Shown here: positions 41,808-52,058 of the stretch, one piece after another | Layout: every line of letters starts with the position of its first letter | Numbering within the stretch: position 1 is the first letter of the stretch | Assembly: GCA_900544115.1 (NCBI GenBank) | Contig: UQTW01000004.1 | Location: 1-64,000 of the forward strand | Source of the DNA: an uncultured Collinsella sp. | Lineage (GTDB): Bacteria; Actinomycetota; Coriobacteriia; Coriobacteriales; Coriobacteriaceae | Direction: 5' to 3' | Length of the DNA: 64,000 nucleotides | Notes under the pieces: generated by a model | The model's database searches: none | What the model saw: the letters and a program-made list of their open reading frames with translations, nothing else | What the model was told of the DNA's origin: nothing | Translations under genes and position numbers: made by a program

Positions 41808-42233
41808 ATGAACAAGTTGAGGACGCTTGCCGACGTGTTGCGCCAGGCTGGCTTTGCACGCATCACGGGCCTGTTTCTCGTCTTCTATCTGCTGTGCTCG
41901 ACAGCCGTCTGGCTGTCCGAGCCCACGACCCTTACGTTTGGCGACGGCCTCTGGTTTAGCTTTGAGACCGTATCGACCATCGGCTTTGGCGATATCCCGG
42001 CCGAGACGCCGGTTGCCCGCGCTATCACTGTCGTTTTGAGCGTCATCAGCATCTTCTACATCGCCATGCTCACGGGCGTGGCGGTGAACTACTGCAATAC
42101 GCTCATCAAGATGCGCCAAAAGGACACCATGGCGCGCTTTATGGACGATCTTGAGCATTTGGAAGAGCTCGATCGTGACGAGCTTGCCGACCTATCGCGC
42201 CGTGTGCGTGAATATCGCCGACGCCAACGCTAG
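41808..42233 (+). CDS. Two-helix potassium channel-like protein
   Basis: The 141-residue product has two membrane helices (about 20-38 and 70-95) around a pore helix and selectivity filter STIGFGDI, the variant of the canonical TVGYGD. A charged C-terminal tail (EHLEELDRDELADLSRRVREYRRRQR) lies in the cytoplasm. Four subunits would form a K+ channel. The ATG at 41808 follows GGGAAAAGGGG. The LOG-type gene is 36 nt downstream and probably in the same operon. Confidence 0.88.
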   Translation: MNKLRTLADVLRQAGFARITGLFLVFYLLCSTAVWLSEPTTLTFGDGLWFSFETVSTIGFGDIPAETPVARAITVVLSVISIFYIAMLTGVAVNYCNTLIKMRQKDTMARFMDDLEHLEELDRDELADLSRRVREYRRRQR

Positions 42234-42269
42234 AACGGGCGCCGCGCGTCACGATGAGGGGGACTAAAT

Positions 42270-42803
42270 ATGAATATCACGGTATACCTGGGCGCCAGCG
42301 TTGGTAACGACCCAGCATTTTTGCCTGCGGTGCAAGAGCTAGGCAACTGGATTGGCTCCAACGGGCACGCGCTGGTATACGGCGGGTCCAAATCGGGCCT
42401 GATGGGTGCGCTCGCCGATAGCGTACTCGATGCCGGTGGACACGTGACGGGCGTGGAGCCGAGCTTTTTTATCGAGGCCGAGTTTCAGCACGATGGCATC
42501 GACGACCTCATCGTGACGAGCGACATGGCCGAGCGCAAGGCCAAGATGATTGAGCTCGGTGACGCGTTCATCGCCTTTCCCGGTGGGACGGGTACGCTCG
42601 AGGAGATTGCCGAGGTCATGTCCGCCGTGTCGTTGGGGCATCTCGATGCGACGTGCATCCTGTACAACCTCGGGGGCTACTACAACGATCTCAAGGCGCT
42701 GCTCGGACACATGATTGATAAAGGGCTTTCGAGTCCGAGGCGCCAGCAAGGCATTTACTTTGCCGACGATTTGCGCGAGATTGCCTCGATTATTAACGGA
42801 TAA
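42270..42803 (+). CDS. LOG-family protein (TIGR00730 type)
   Basis: The 177-residue Rossmann-fold protein has the nucleotide-recognition block ALVYGGSKSGLMGALADSVLDAGGHVTGVEP and the LOG signature AFPGGTGTLEE (PGGxGTxxE). Members are cytokinin riboside 5'-monophosphate phosphoribohydrolases or related nucleotidases, releasing free base from a nucleoside monophosphate. A strong GGGGG leader precedes the ATG. Confidence 0.9.
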   Translation: MNITVYLGASVGNDPAFLPAVQELGNWIGSNGHALVYGGSKSGLMGALADSVLDAGGHVTGVEPSFFIEAEFQHDGIDDLIVTSDMAERKAKMIELGDAFIAFPGGTGTLEEIAEVMSAVSLGHLDATCILYNLGGYYNDLKALLGHMIDKGLSSPRRQQGIYFADDLREIASIING

Positions 42804-42928
42804 GTCTTGAGCCTGCCCCACTATGACTCCCAATGGTGTCGTTTGCGGCGCAGACGGTTGGCTCGTTCGGGCAACGCTCGCTCTACAATAAAACGTATCT
42901 TTGTCGATTTTGACCACGGGAGGTCCCG

Positions 42929-44227
42929 ATGGACAACCTTGCAAAACCCAAAAACCGTGCGCTGTTTTTAGTGAGCGTGGCCGTGACCGGTGCGTTTGCG
43001 GGCGCCGCGGTCTGGCTGTTTTTCTTTGCGATGGAGCACGGTATCGACTATCTATGGACCGAGATCCCTCATATGCTGGGCGTCGCTTCGCCCGAGCTCG
43101 CGAGCGGTCCGTTCGGTTTTTTGCCGTACCCGTTTTTCGTCTGCCTGCTGGGCGGCCTGCTGATCGGTCTGTACGAAAAGATGACGGGCACCAAGACTGA
43201 TGACCTCAACCAGGTGATGGCCAAGGTTAAGCAAGACGGTCGCTACCCGTACGACAACCTCGGCAAGCTTTCGCTTGCGGCATTGCTGCCGCTGCTGTTT
43301 GGCGGAAGCATTGGACCGGAGGCCGGCCTGACCGGCGTTATCGCGGGTCTGTGCAGCTGGGTCGGCGACCGCATGCGTCGCTTTGACGCCGAGTTTAGGC
43401 AGCTCACGCTGCTGGGTACCCAAGCTGCCCTAACGGCGCTCTTCACCGCTCCCATCTTTGGCTTTGTGGCGCCGCTCGCCGGTAGCGCCGATGGTCGGGG
43501 CGCTGGCGAGGACTCCGCGTCCGACGAGATCACCATCAAGCTGCCCAAGGCGCAAAAGACCGTGGTCTACGGCATCGCGATTGCCGGCGGCCTGGGCACC
43601 TATCTGCTGCTCGGCCAGCTTATGGGTGGCGGCATGGGCATGCCGAGGTTCGAGGCTGCCGAGGTGGGCAACCTGGAACTTGTCTGGCTCATTCCGCTGG
43701 CGTTGGTCGGCACCGTATGCGGTTGGCTGTACTTTGTCTCCGAGCATGCAAGTGAGGCGCTGTCCCATGCAATAGGGGAGCGCCCCGTCGTCAAGGCCAT
43801 GCTGGCTGGTCTGGCGCTCGCCATCTGCGGCACAGTTCTGCCTTATACCATGTTTGCCGGTGAGACCCAGGCCGACGTACTTATGGAGACCTACCTCACC
43901 ATCCCCGCCGGTGTGCTCATCGCGACCGGTCTTGTCAAGGCCATGCTGACCCCCGCCCTCATCAATATGGGCTGGCGTGGCGGCCACTTCTTCCCGGTTA
44001 TCTTTTCGGGCGTGAGCTTGGGCTACGGCTTCGCTATCCTTACCGGCGCCGATCCGGTCTTTTGCGTCGCCGTCTGCACGGCCTCGACGATGGGCGCCGT
44101 TATGCGTCAGCCGGTCATGGTTGTGGGCTTGCTGCTCATGTGTTTCCCGCTCAAGGGTATCGTCTGCATGATCATCGCCGCCGTTATCGCCGCTGGCATT
44201 CCGCTGCCCAAGCCGCTGCGCAAGTAG
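42929..44227 (+). CDS. ClC-family chloride channel/antiporter
   Basis: The 432-residue protein is largely hydrophobic with about ten membrane segments. The ClC signature region appears as FGGSIGPEAGLTGVIAG (gating Glu in GPEAG), with GWRGGHFFPVIFSGVSLGYGFA and TMGAVMRQPVM toward the end. It moves chloride or related anions, possibly in exchange for protons. The GGSIGP is shifted from the canonical GSGIP/GREGP spelling, so anion preference may differ. Confidence 0.9.
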   Translation: MDNLAKPKNRALFLVSVAVTGAFAGAAVWLFFFAMEHGIDYLWTEIPHMLGVASPELASGPFGFLPYPFFVCLLGGLLIGLYEKMTGTKTDDLNQVMAKVKQDGRYPYDNLGKLSLAALLPLLFGGSIGPEAGLTGVIAGLCSWVGDRMRRFDAEFRQLTLLGTQAALTALFTAPIFGFVAPLAGSADGRGAGEDSASDEITIKLPKAQKTVVYGIAIAGGLGTYLLLGQLMGGGMGMPRFEAAEVGNLELVWLIPLALVGTVCGWLYFVSEHASEALSHAIGERPVVKAMLAGLALAICGTVLPYTMFAGETQADVLMETYLTIPAGVLIATGLVKAMLTPALINMGWRGGHFFPVIFSGVSLGYGFAILTGADPVFCVAVCTASTMGAVMRQPVMVVGLLLMCFPLKGIVCMIIAAVIAAGIPLPKPLRK

Positions 44228-44409
44228 CACGGCGGCGCACGGTCAATACAAACATCTCAAGCCCGGTGTGAGGGTGTTCAACTTGAGCTTGTGCCCTTTG
44301 ACGGGTCGTTATTTTCAAAATGCTGCTGTAATCCACGACACGGGTTGAGCGCCTTCCCAATAATGGGCCACGCCGATCTGTGGCGCATGTCCGATGATAC
44401 CGCGCCTGC

Positions 44410-45108
44410 CTACAGGTCGCGTGCTCGATAGACCTTGGTACTGATGGCGCAACTCAGTGCAAAGAGCACGAGGGCCAGTACGGCAATTCCTGCGCACAGG
44501 CAGCCGAGGACGGCGGGATCGGGATTTGCTCCGGCAATCGACATAAGCCAGTTGCTAATGGGGTTGGAGGAGCTCAGCGTGGCCATGGCAAAGCACCCGA
44601 GCAGGGCAAACAGGCCAACGGATAGGCGCAGCGCCTCCATGTGTCCAAGGCGAAAGAACGGCGGCTGCGCCAAAAACACCATCATGAGGGAGATGAGCAT
44701 CGATGCTGCCGAGGCTATTGCGATCTCAAAGACCGTCTGTCCCGTCGAAGGAATGCCCGCGCTGTTGAAGAGCGGGATGGCGACGATACTCAAAAGCGTA
44801 GCTGCACATGCCATGGCGGCGGAGAAGACAATAACGCTCAGGTAGCGGGCACAAATAATGTCTTTGCGCGAGAAGGGCAGCGTTGCCCGATAACGCTCCC
44901 ATCCGTTTTGATTGTCGAAGCCGGCCAGCGAGCTCATGACCATGATGGGTGACATGGCGCTGACCGCGCAGGCGCCGGCGCTCATGCCGGAATCGCCGTC
45001 CGATGCGTTGGCAAGGGTCAGCACGACGAATATGAACAAGCCGACACCCGCAATGCTCGGGACAAGTGAGCGAACGATGGCGAGCTCGGACATAAAGGCG
45101 CGTTTCAT
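44410..45108 (-). CDS. ABC-2 type permease
   Basis: The 232-residue product has six predicted membrane helices (about 15-37, 50-66, 90-116, 130-153, 163-182, 200-224) without other motifs. It overlaps the stop of the ATPase gene by 4 nt, so both should be made in step. Together they form a YtrBC-like ABC transporter of unknown cargo under GntR control. Confidence 0.85.
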   Translation of the reverse strand: MKRAFMSELAIVRSLVPSIAGVGLFIFVVLTLANASDGDSGMSAGACAVSAMSPIMVMSSLAGFDNQNGWERYRATLPFSRKDIICARYLSVIVFSAAMACAATLLSIVAIPLFNSAGIPSTGQTVFEIAIASAASMLISLMMVFLAQPPFFRLGHMEALRLSVGLFALLGCFAMATLSSSNPISNWLMSIAGANPDPAVLGCLCAGIAVLALVLFALSCAISTKVYRARDL

Positions 45109-45986
45109 TTCGAAGCCCCTTTCAGCGTGAGGCGCAGATAGTCATCAATGGTTGCCCGGTCGCAGGGAATCTCGGGAAAGGCCTCGAGCGCCTCGCGACG
45201 GTTGGGCACGAGCACGTCCACGCTATAGGCGTGGTGGGCGGCGCGAGCGCCTTCGACGCAAGCCATAAGCTCGGCGGCCTGTGCTTGGGTGCAGTGGGCG
45301 ATGCCGGCGCGGTCGGTAATGTCCTCGCGCGGCAGGTCAAACACAATCGAACCGTTATCGATGCAGATGACGCGGTCGGCGGCGCGATCGAGGTCGGACG
45401 TAATGTGGCTCGAGAGCAGCACACTGTGCTGGCCGTCGGCGACAAAGGCGAGCAGCTCATCGAGCAGCTCCTCGCGCGCCATGGGATCGAGGCCCGCAGT
45501 GGCTTCGTCCAAAACGAGCAGCTTGGCATTGTGGCTGAGCGCGCAGGCGAGCTGCAGCTTCATGCCCATGCCGCGGGAGAGGTCTTTTACCTTGGCTTTG
45601 GGATCAAGGCCAAATCGGTCGATAAATCTGGCGAATGTTTCGCGACTCCATGTGGGGTACGCCGGGCCTACGAGCGTCTCGATCTGGCCCACCTTGAGCG
45701 TGGAGGGGAAAGGACACGTGTCCAGGACAAGACCGACGCGGGAGCGCAGGTGACGCTGTGCCTCGCCGGGCGCGTTGGCGTCGCAGTGCTGTCCAAACAG
45801 ATGCACCTCGCCGGCATCGAGCTTTATAAGCCCGAGCGCGGCGCGAATGGTCGTTGTCTTGCCGGCGCCGTTTGCGCCCACAAAGCCGACAATCTGGCCG
45901 GGCTCCACGGTGAGTGTGACATCGCGTAGCGAAAAGCGGTCGCTTACGCGGCGTGAAACGCCTTTGAGTTCTAGCAAGTTTTGCAT
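45105..45986 (-). CDS. ABC transporter ATP-binding protein
   Basis: The 293-residue ATPase has Walker A GANGAGKTT, a Q-loop, the degenerate signature LSRGMGMKLQL in place of LSGGQ, Walker B LLVLDEATAGLD and the H-loop SSHITSDLD. The LSRGM spelling is usual for the BcrA/YtrB group. The ATG at 45986 follows AAAGG. The permease gene overlaps downstream and the GntR regulator lies 23 nt upstream. Confidence 0.92.
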   Translation of the reverse strand: MQNLLELKGVSRRVSDRFSLRDVTLTVEPGQIVGFVGANGAGKTTTIRAALGLIKLDAGEVHLFGQHCDANAPGEAQRHLRSRVGLVLDTCPFPSTLKVGQIETLVGPAYPTWSRETFARFIDRFGLDPKAKVKDLSRGMGMKLQLACALSHNAKLLVLDEATAGLDPMAREELLDELLAFVADGQHSVLLSSHITSDLDRAADRVICIDNGSIVFDLPREDITDRAGIAHCTQAQAAELMACVEGARAAHHAYSVDVLVPNRREALEAFPEIPCDRATIDDYLRLTLKGASK

Positions 45987-46009
45987 GGTATAGCCTTTCT
46001 TGCAGATGG

Positions 46010-46390
46010 CTACTGCATGGTCTCGGGGGCTACAAGGTCGAGCATCTCGTGCAATTTGTCGCGCGTGACGCCCAGGGTTTCGGCCTGCGTAGCGGCCTGC
46101 GCAAGCAACTCTTCGATATGGCAGAGCTGGTTTTCGCGCAAGAGTTCCTGGTTTCCCTCGGCGACAAAGCAGCCCTTGCCCTGCACGGTGCAGATAAAAC
46201 CGAGTTGCTCCAGGTCGGCATAGGCGCGCTTGGTGGTGATGACGCTCACGCCCAGGTCGCTCGCCAGCGCGCGGATACTGGGGAGCTTGGCTCCCGCAGC
46301 GAGTGAGCCCGAAAGGATCTGGGCTTTGACCTGCGAGGTTATCTGCTCGTAGATGGGCTTGTCGCTCGAATTGGATAGGATGATGTCCAC
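46010..46390 (-). CDS. GntR-family regulator (YtrA type)
   Basis: The 126-residue protein has a GntR winged helix (PIYEQITSQVKAQILSGSLAAGAKLPSIRALASDLGVSVITTKRAYADLEQLGFI) and only a short C-terminal dimer region, the form seen in YtrA regulators of ABC operons. The start is a GTG at 46390 after AAGGAG. It is first in the operon with the ATPase and permease and should repress it through the operator at 46418-46451. Confidence 0.92.
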   Translation of the reverse strand: MDIILSNSSDKPIYEQITSQVKAQILSGSLAAGAKLPSIRALASDLGVSVITTKRAYADLEQLGFICTVQGKGCFVAEGNQELLRENQLCHIEELLAQAATQAETLGVTRDKLHEMLDLVAPETMQ

Positions 46391-46417
46391 AGCGGCTCCT
46401 TAGCTGTTGGGCTACAC

Positions 46418-46468
46418 GTGTATATAACCGGTAAGCACAGTATATATACACTATGCACAGTTGCGCAA
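46418..46468 (-). promoter_or_regulatory. Promoter and operator of the GntR-ABC operon
   Basis: On the minus strand -35 TTGCGC (46463-46468) and -10 TATACT (46439-46444) are 18 bp apart. An inverted repeat GTGTATATA (46418-46426) and TATATACAC (46443-46451) spans the -10 and start region, where a YtrA-type repressor would bind. Confidence 0.7.
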
Positions 46469-46501
46469 GAGGGAAATATGGGCTCGTCTGTCCCTCCGTT
46501 C

Positions 46502-46814
46502 GTTTATCTCGATCCGTAACATCTGAAGTCAATTTTGGCGGCTAGATGTTACAGATCGAGACAGCCTCGATCTTCCTGCTGGTTTATCTCAATCTGTAAC
46601 ACTTAGGCCTGATTTTGATGGCTAGATGTTACAGATTGAGACATTGGCTGCCCGCCTGCCAGTTTGTCTCGATCTGTAACAGGTAGAGGCTCAAAACCCG
46701 TCTTTCTGTTACAGATTGAGACGGAGATTGAGACGGTGTTGGTCTTCCCAACCGTTTATCTCGATCTGTAACATCTGGAGCCGATTTTGGCGGCTAGATG
46801 TTACAGATTGAGAC
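46502..46814. repeat. Array of four 61-nt imperfect palindromes
   Basis: Units at 46502-46562, 46582-46642, 46662-46722 and 46754-46814 are all exactly 61 nt. Each has the form GTTTATCTCRATCTGTAACA, about 23 variable nt, then TGTTACAGATTGAGAC. Spacers are 19, 19 and 31 nt; the last holds an extra GAGATTGAGACGG. Unit middles vary (unit 3 is most different) while arms stay conserved, as expected when the folded structure is under selection. No gene lies in 46391-46951. Confidence 0.92.
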
Positions 46815-46951
46815 GATCCTTGAGGCAGCTGCCCGGTGCACAGCGAGCTCGGCTAATGAATTTGTCCTGATAGGTGCCCTGCTGCAGCATTTCGCGGCTA
46901 CAATAGTACGGTTACAACGACGTAATGCACTCAATGCAAGAAAGGATCCGC

Positions 46952-48565
<1,614 letters not shown>

Positions 48566-48721
48566 CGCGTCGGTGCGGTGGCCTTGCGGGGCTGCCGCGC
48601 CGTTTGCTTGCCTGCGGCTGCGTGAGCGGCTATCATACCCACCGTTGCCTCAAGACCGGGGCGGCCGAGCAGTTCGGGTCCGATATCCTGCTCGTTAAAC
48701 CTAAAACCAAAGGAGTACATA

Positions 48722-49444
48722 ATGATCAAGAAGGTCATGGAGGACTACAAGGTCCTGTTGCGGAGCATTCCCGCGGCAACGGTTTCGCTGTTTTTCGTGA
48801 GCGTCATCATGATGAACCTGCTGGCCAACAAAGAGCTCATCAGCCTGCCGTATCTGGCACTCGACTGCGGCTTTGTGGTGAGCTGGGTTTCGTTTTTGTG
48901 CCAGGACATGATCTGCAAGCGCTTTGGCGCCAAGGCATCCATCAAAATCTCTATCCTCGCGCTGCTGGTCAACCTGGCCGTGAGCCTGTGCTTTTGGGCA
49001 TGTTCGCTCACGCCCGGCATGTGGGGCGCCTACTACGACACGGGCATGATTGAGGTCAACACCGCCCTTAACGCCACCATCGGCGGCACCTGGTACGTGG
49101 TGCTGGGCTCTTCGCTGGCAATGCTCGTTTCTGCCGTGGTTAACTCCACGCTCAACCAGTCGCTCGGCCGTATGCTCAAGAAGAATAACTTTGCGAGCTT
49201 TGCCTTCCGTTCCTATGTGTCCACGGGTGTTGGCCAGTTTATCGACAACCTGGTCTTTGCCATTGTGGTGAGCCACACGTTCTTTGGTTGGACCTGGGTG
49301 CAGGTCCTTATGTGCTCGCTGACCGGCGCTGTTGCCGAGCTGCTGTGCGAGGTCTTCCTGAGCCCCGTGGGCTACAAGGTCGTGCGCGGCTGGGAGCGCG
49401 AGAATGTGGGCTCCGAGTACCTCGAGCGCCACGCAACCGCCTAA
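48722..49444 (+). CDS. VUT-family (YhhQ-like) transporter, probable queuosine precursor importer
   Basis: The 240-residue membrane protein has about six helices and the VUT/DUF165 features DCGFVVSWVSFLCQDMICKRFGAKASIKIS and a late QFIDNLVFAIVVSH block. E. coli YhhQ imports queuosine precursors for tRNA modification; substrate transfer to this protein is inference. It lies downstream of prfC and 9 nt upstream of an SDR gene, in one direction. Confidence 0.85.
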   Translation: MIKKVMEDYKVLLRSIPAATVSLFFVSVIMMNLLANKELISLPYLALDCGFVVSWVSFLCQDMICKRFGAKASIKISILALLVNLAVSLCFWACSLTPGMWGAYYDTGMIEVNTALNATIGGTWYVVLGSSLAMLVSAVVNSTLNQSLGRMLKKNNFASFAFRSYVSTGVGQFIDNLVFAIVVSHTFFGWTWVQVLMCSLTGAVAELLCEVFLSPVGYKVVRGWERENVGSEYLERHATA

Positions 49445-49453
49445 GGAGCAAGT

Positions 49454-50134
49454 ATGCGGGTTTTGATCACGGGCGCTTCGGGCGGTATCGGAGCCGCGTG
49501 CGTGCAGCGCTTTTTGGACGAGGGCCACGAGGTCGTGGGCTTCGATCTGCTGCCGGCGGCGATCGAACACGAGCGCTACCGCCATCTGATCGTTGATGTC
49601 CGCGAGCCGGACTCGTTTCCAAGCGACCTTGAGCCTCAGGTAATCGTGAACGTTGCCGGTACGCAGGATTCGGCCGACGACATCGCCGCCAACCTGTGTG
49701 GCACCATCAACGTGACCGAGCGCTACGCCTTTGTGGGGGAGGGGCTCGCCGCCAAGCCTGCGCCGGCTATCAAATCCGTGGTCAATGTGGGGTCGGCGAG
49801 CGGGCATACGGGATCGGAGTTTCCCGCCTATGCCGCCAGCAAGGGCGGCGTAATCGCCTACACCAAGAACCTTGCAAACCGCTTGGCACCGCAGGCCATC
49901 GCCAACAGTGTGGACCCGGGCGGCGTTATAACGCCGCTCAACCGTTGCGTGATGGAAGACGAACACCTGTGGAGCCAGATTATGGAGCTCACGCCGCTTA
50001 AACGCTGGGCCACCGCCCAGGAGATCGCCGAGTGGATCTACTTTGTGGGCGTGACCAACCGGTTTATGACCGGGCAGAGCCTGCTGATCGATGGCGGCGA
50101 GGCCGGCCGCACACAATTTATTTGGCCCGAATAG
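49454..50134 (+). CDS. Short-chain dehydrogenase/reductase
   Basis: The 226-residue protein has the SDR cofactor loop TGASGGIGAAC, an NVAGTQD segment (NNAG equivalent), catalytic Ser in NVGSASGHTG and the Y-x-x-x-K pair in YAASKGGVIAYTKNLANRLA, followed by VDPGGVITPLN. It should oxidise or reduce a small alcohol/carbonyl with NAD(P). It is shorter than usual because the first half is compact. GGAG precedes the ATG; a strong terminator follows. Confidence 0.92.
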   Translation: MRVLITGASGGIGAACVQRFLDEGHEVVGFDLLPAAIEHERYRHLIVDVREPDSFPSDLEPQVIVNVAGTQDSADDIAANLCGTINVTERYAFVGEGLAAKPAPAIKSVVNVGSASGHTGSEFPAYAASKGGVIAYTKNLANRLAPQAIANSVDPGGVITPLNRCVMEDEHLWSQIMELTPLKRWATAQEIAEWIYFVGVTNRFMTGQSLLIDGGEAGRTQFIWPE

Positions 50135-50135
50135 G

Positions 50136-50171
50136 AAACGCGCCCGATGGAAAGCTGTCGGGCGCGTTTTT
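50136..50171. terminator. Bidirectional terminator between the SDR gene and ung
   Basis: AAACGCGCCCGA (50136-50147) pairs with TCGGGCGCGTTT (50158-50169), followed by TT. The A-run on the other side makes it usable by the convergent ung gene. Confidence 0.85.
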
Positions 50172-50184
50172 GATGTATCGATTT

Positions 50185-50910
50185 TTAGCCGAGGCAAGTC
50201 CAGTTGACGGGGGTCGAGCCGTGCTGTTCGAGTAGCCGATTGGCTGCCGAGAAGGGACGCGACCCCATAAAAGCGGGGAGTTCTGCCGTGGCACGGTTGG
50301 CCGAAAGCGGCGAAGGGTGCGTAGAGGCCAGGCAGAACTTGCCGGTTGCCTTGCCCGCGCCGGTCGCGGCGAGCTTGCCTTCGACCATCTGCTGGGCAAA
50401 GCGGCCCCATGCCAAAAAGACTACCGGTTGGGGCAGCTGGCAGCAGCGTTCGATAATGTAGTCGGTGAGCGTGCTCCAGCCCAGTTTGGCGTGCGAGTTC
50501 GCGGCATGCTCGCGCACGGTGAGCGTCGTGTTGAGGAGCAGGACACCCTGTTGTGCCCAGGGGGTTAGATCTCCCGTGGCGGGAATGGGGCAACCCAGAT
50601 CGGCTTTGAGTTCCTTATAGATGTTGCGCAGGCTCGGCGGCAACTTGGTTTGCGTCGCAGGCACCGAGAACGACAGACCCATGGCCTGGTTGGGCCCGTG
50701 ATAGGGGTCTTGGCCCAAGATGACAACCTTCACCTGGTCGGCCGGTGTGTAGGCGAGGGCATTGAGGATGTCGTCTTGTGCCGGGTAGATGGTCTGCTCA
50801 GCACGCAGAAGGGCGATACGCTCGAGCAGCTGGTTCGTGGTGTCACGTACCGGCTGCGGCGCATCGCCCAACCAAGTTGCTATGTTGCGGTCGCGAGTTA
50901 CAGCGTCCAT
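50185..50910 (-). CDS. ung: Uracil-DNA glycosylase
   Basis: The 241-residue protein has the family-1 UDG motifs GQDPYHG (catalytic Asp), LLLNTTLTV, VFLAWG and STHPSPLSA. It removes uracil from DNA to start base-excision repair. GGAG precedes the ATG at 50910. It is transcribed alone. Confidence 0.97.
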   Translation of the reverse strand: MDAVTRDRNIATWLGDAPQPVRDTTNQLLERIALLRAEQTIYPAQDDILNALAYTPADQVKVVILGQDPYHGPNQAMGLSFSVPATQTKLPPSLRNIYKELKADLGCPIPATGDLTPWAQQGVLLLNTTLTVREHAANSHAKLGWSTLTDYIIERCCQLPQPVVFLAWGRFAQQMVEGKLAATGAGKATGKFCLASTHPSPLSANRATAELPAFMGSRPFSAANRLLEQHGSTPVNWTCLG

Positions 50911-50997
50911 GGAACTCCTTTAGGGCAGATGCTCTGTTGGCATCTATTGTAAAGGCGTCCAGAGACCTTTATGACGCGGCTGCATGAGGAGTGGGGC

Positions 50998-51900
50998 CTA
51001 CGAGACGTGCTCGGGCGCTCCTGCCATGCGAGCCTGTCCATGTGCGCGAAGGCGTGGAAGTTCGACGGTTGCCACCATGACGCCGGTGAGGATGAGGGCG
51101 GCGCCAAAGAAGGCGATGGGGCTCAGGACCTCGCCGACCAGGAAGAACGAGAAGACAGCGGAGCAGACCGGCTCGAGCGAGAAGGCAAAGCCGGTGGTCT
51201 CGACGGGCACGTGGGGCTGCACGAGCGTCTGGGTGATAAAGCCGTAGGCAGAGCAGATGAGTGCGAGCGCGACGACAACGACGATTTCGCTGGGCGTGCT
51301 GGGAAGCGTGAAGCCGCCAAAGGTGAATGCCGCGACGCCCGAGAACAAACCGCCAAAGCCCAGCTGCCAAACGCCCAGAGCCAGCGGGTCGACTTCTTCG
51401 ACAAAGCGCTTGGCCACGATAATGTGGCTGGCATAGATAAAGGCCGAGAGCAGCATGATGATCGCACCGGGATTCAGGCTGGTAAAGTCGGCGCCCGAGA
51501 GCAGCAGCATGCCGCAGGTGACGATGGCGGTGCCGACGAGCACTTTGCGCTCGGGGGCGCGACGCAGTAGGGCGGCGTTGGCAAACGGCACGATCACGAC
51601 CGTCAGGCTCTGCAAAAAGCCGGCGGTGGAGGCGGAGGTGAGGCTGGAGCCCAGGCACATGCAGGTGAGCTCGGTTGCCATGATGGCGCCGATGATGGCG
51701 GCACGGACCATAAGGTCGCGGTTGATGTGGAAAGCGCGCTTGTGGAAGAGCAACAGACAGGCCACAAAGGCGATGATGCAGCGCAGTGCAACGATACTCG
51801 TGGCGTTCATGCTGTCCATGCCGATCTTCATGAGGGGGTACGAAAAGCCCCATGCGACGGGAACGGAAAAAGAGAGCGCGATTGCTTTTTTGCGATCCAT
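50998..51900 (-). CDS. DMT-family EamA transporter
   Basis: The 300-residue protein has ten hydrophobic helices in two EamA repeats (WGFSYPLMKIGMDSM in the first, SLEPVCSAVFSFFLVGEVLSPIAFFGAALILTGV in the second). Members export amino acids or other metabolites. The ATG follows AAAAGGAG. The LysR gene is divergent 158 nt away and probably controls it. Confidence 0.9.
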   Translation of the reverse strand: MDRKKAIALSFSVPVAWGFSYPLMKIGMDSMNATSIVALRCIIAFVACLLLFHKRAFHINRDLMVRAAIIGAIMATELTCMCLGSSLTSASTAGFLQSLTVVIVPFANAALLRRAPERKVLVGTAIVTCGMLLLSGADFTSLNPGAIIMLLSAFIYASHIIVAKRFVEEVDPLALGVWQLGFGGLFSGVAAFTFGGFTLPSTPSEIVVVVALALICSAYGFITQTLVQPHVPVETTGFAFSLEPVCSAVFSFFLVGEVLSPIAFFGAALILTGVMVATVELPRLRAHGQARMAGAPEHVS

Positions 51901-52058
51901 GGGACTCCTTTTGTTACAGAACGGTTTCGCAAAAAGGATTCTGCTCCCAGATATGGATGTAGTAAAGCGAATGTATCTTCAGTATGATTAAGAAAAGCTA
52001 ATGTGAACAGAAAAGGCCCTGGCAAAACGCTTTACGGCTACATCGGTGTGGAGGCACG

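Noticed and set aside
46502..46814. CRISPR array
   Set aside because: The repeated units are themselves 61-nt palindromes with variable middles; the spacers are very short and uneven (19, 19, 31 nt), and no cas gene is near.
48701..50593. Long open frame opposite the VUT and SDR genes
   Set aside because: It runs across several well-supported genes on the other strand and shows no domain.
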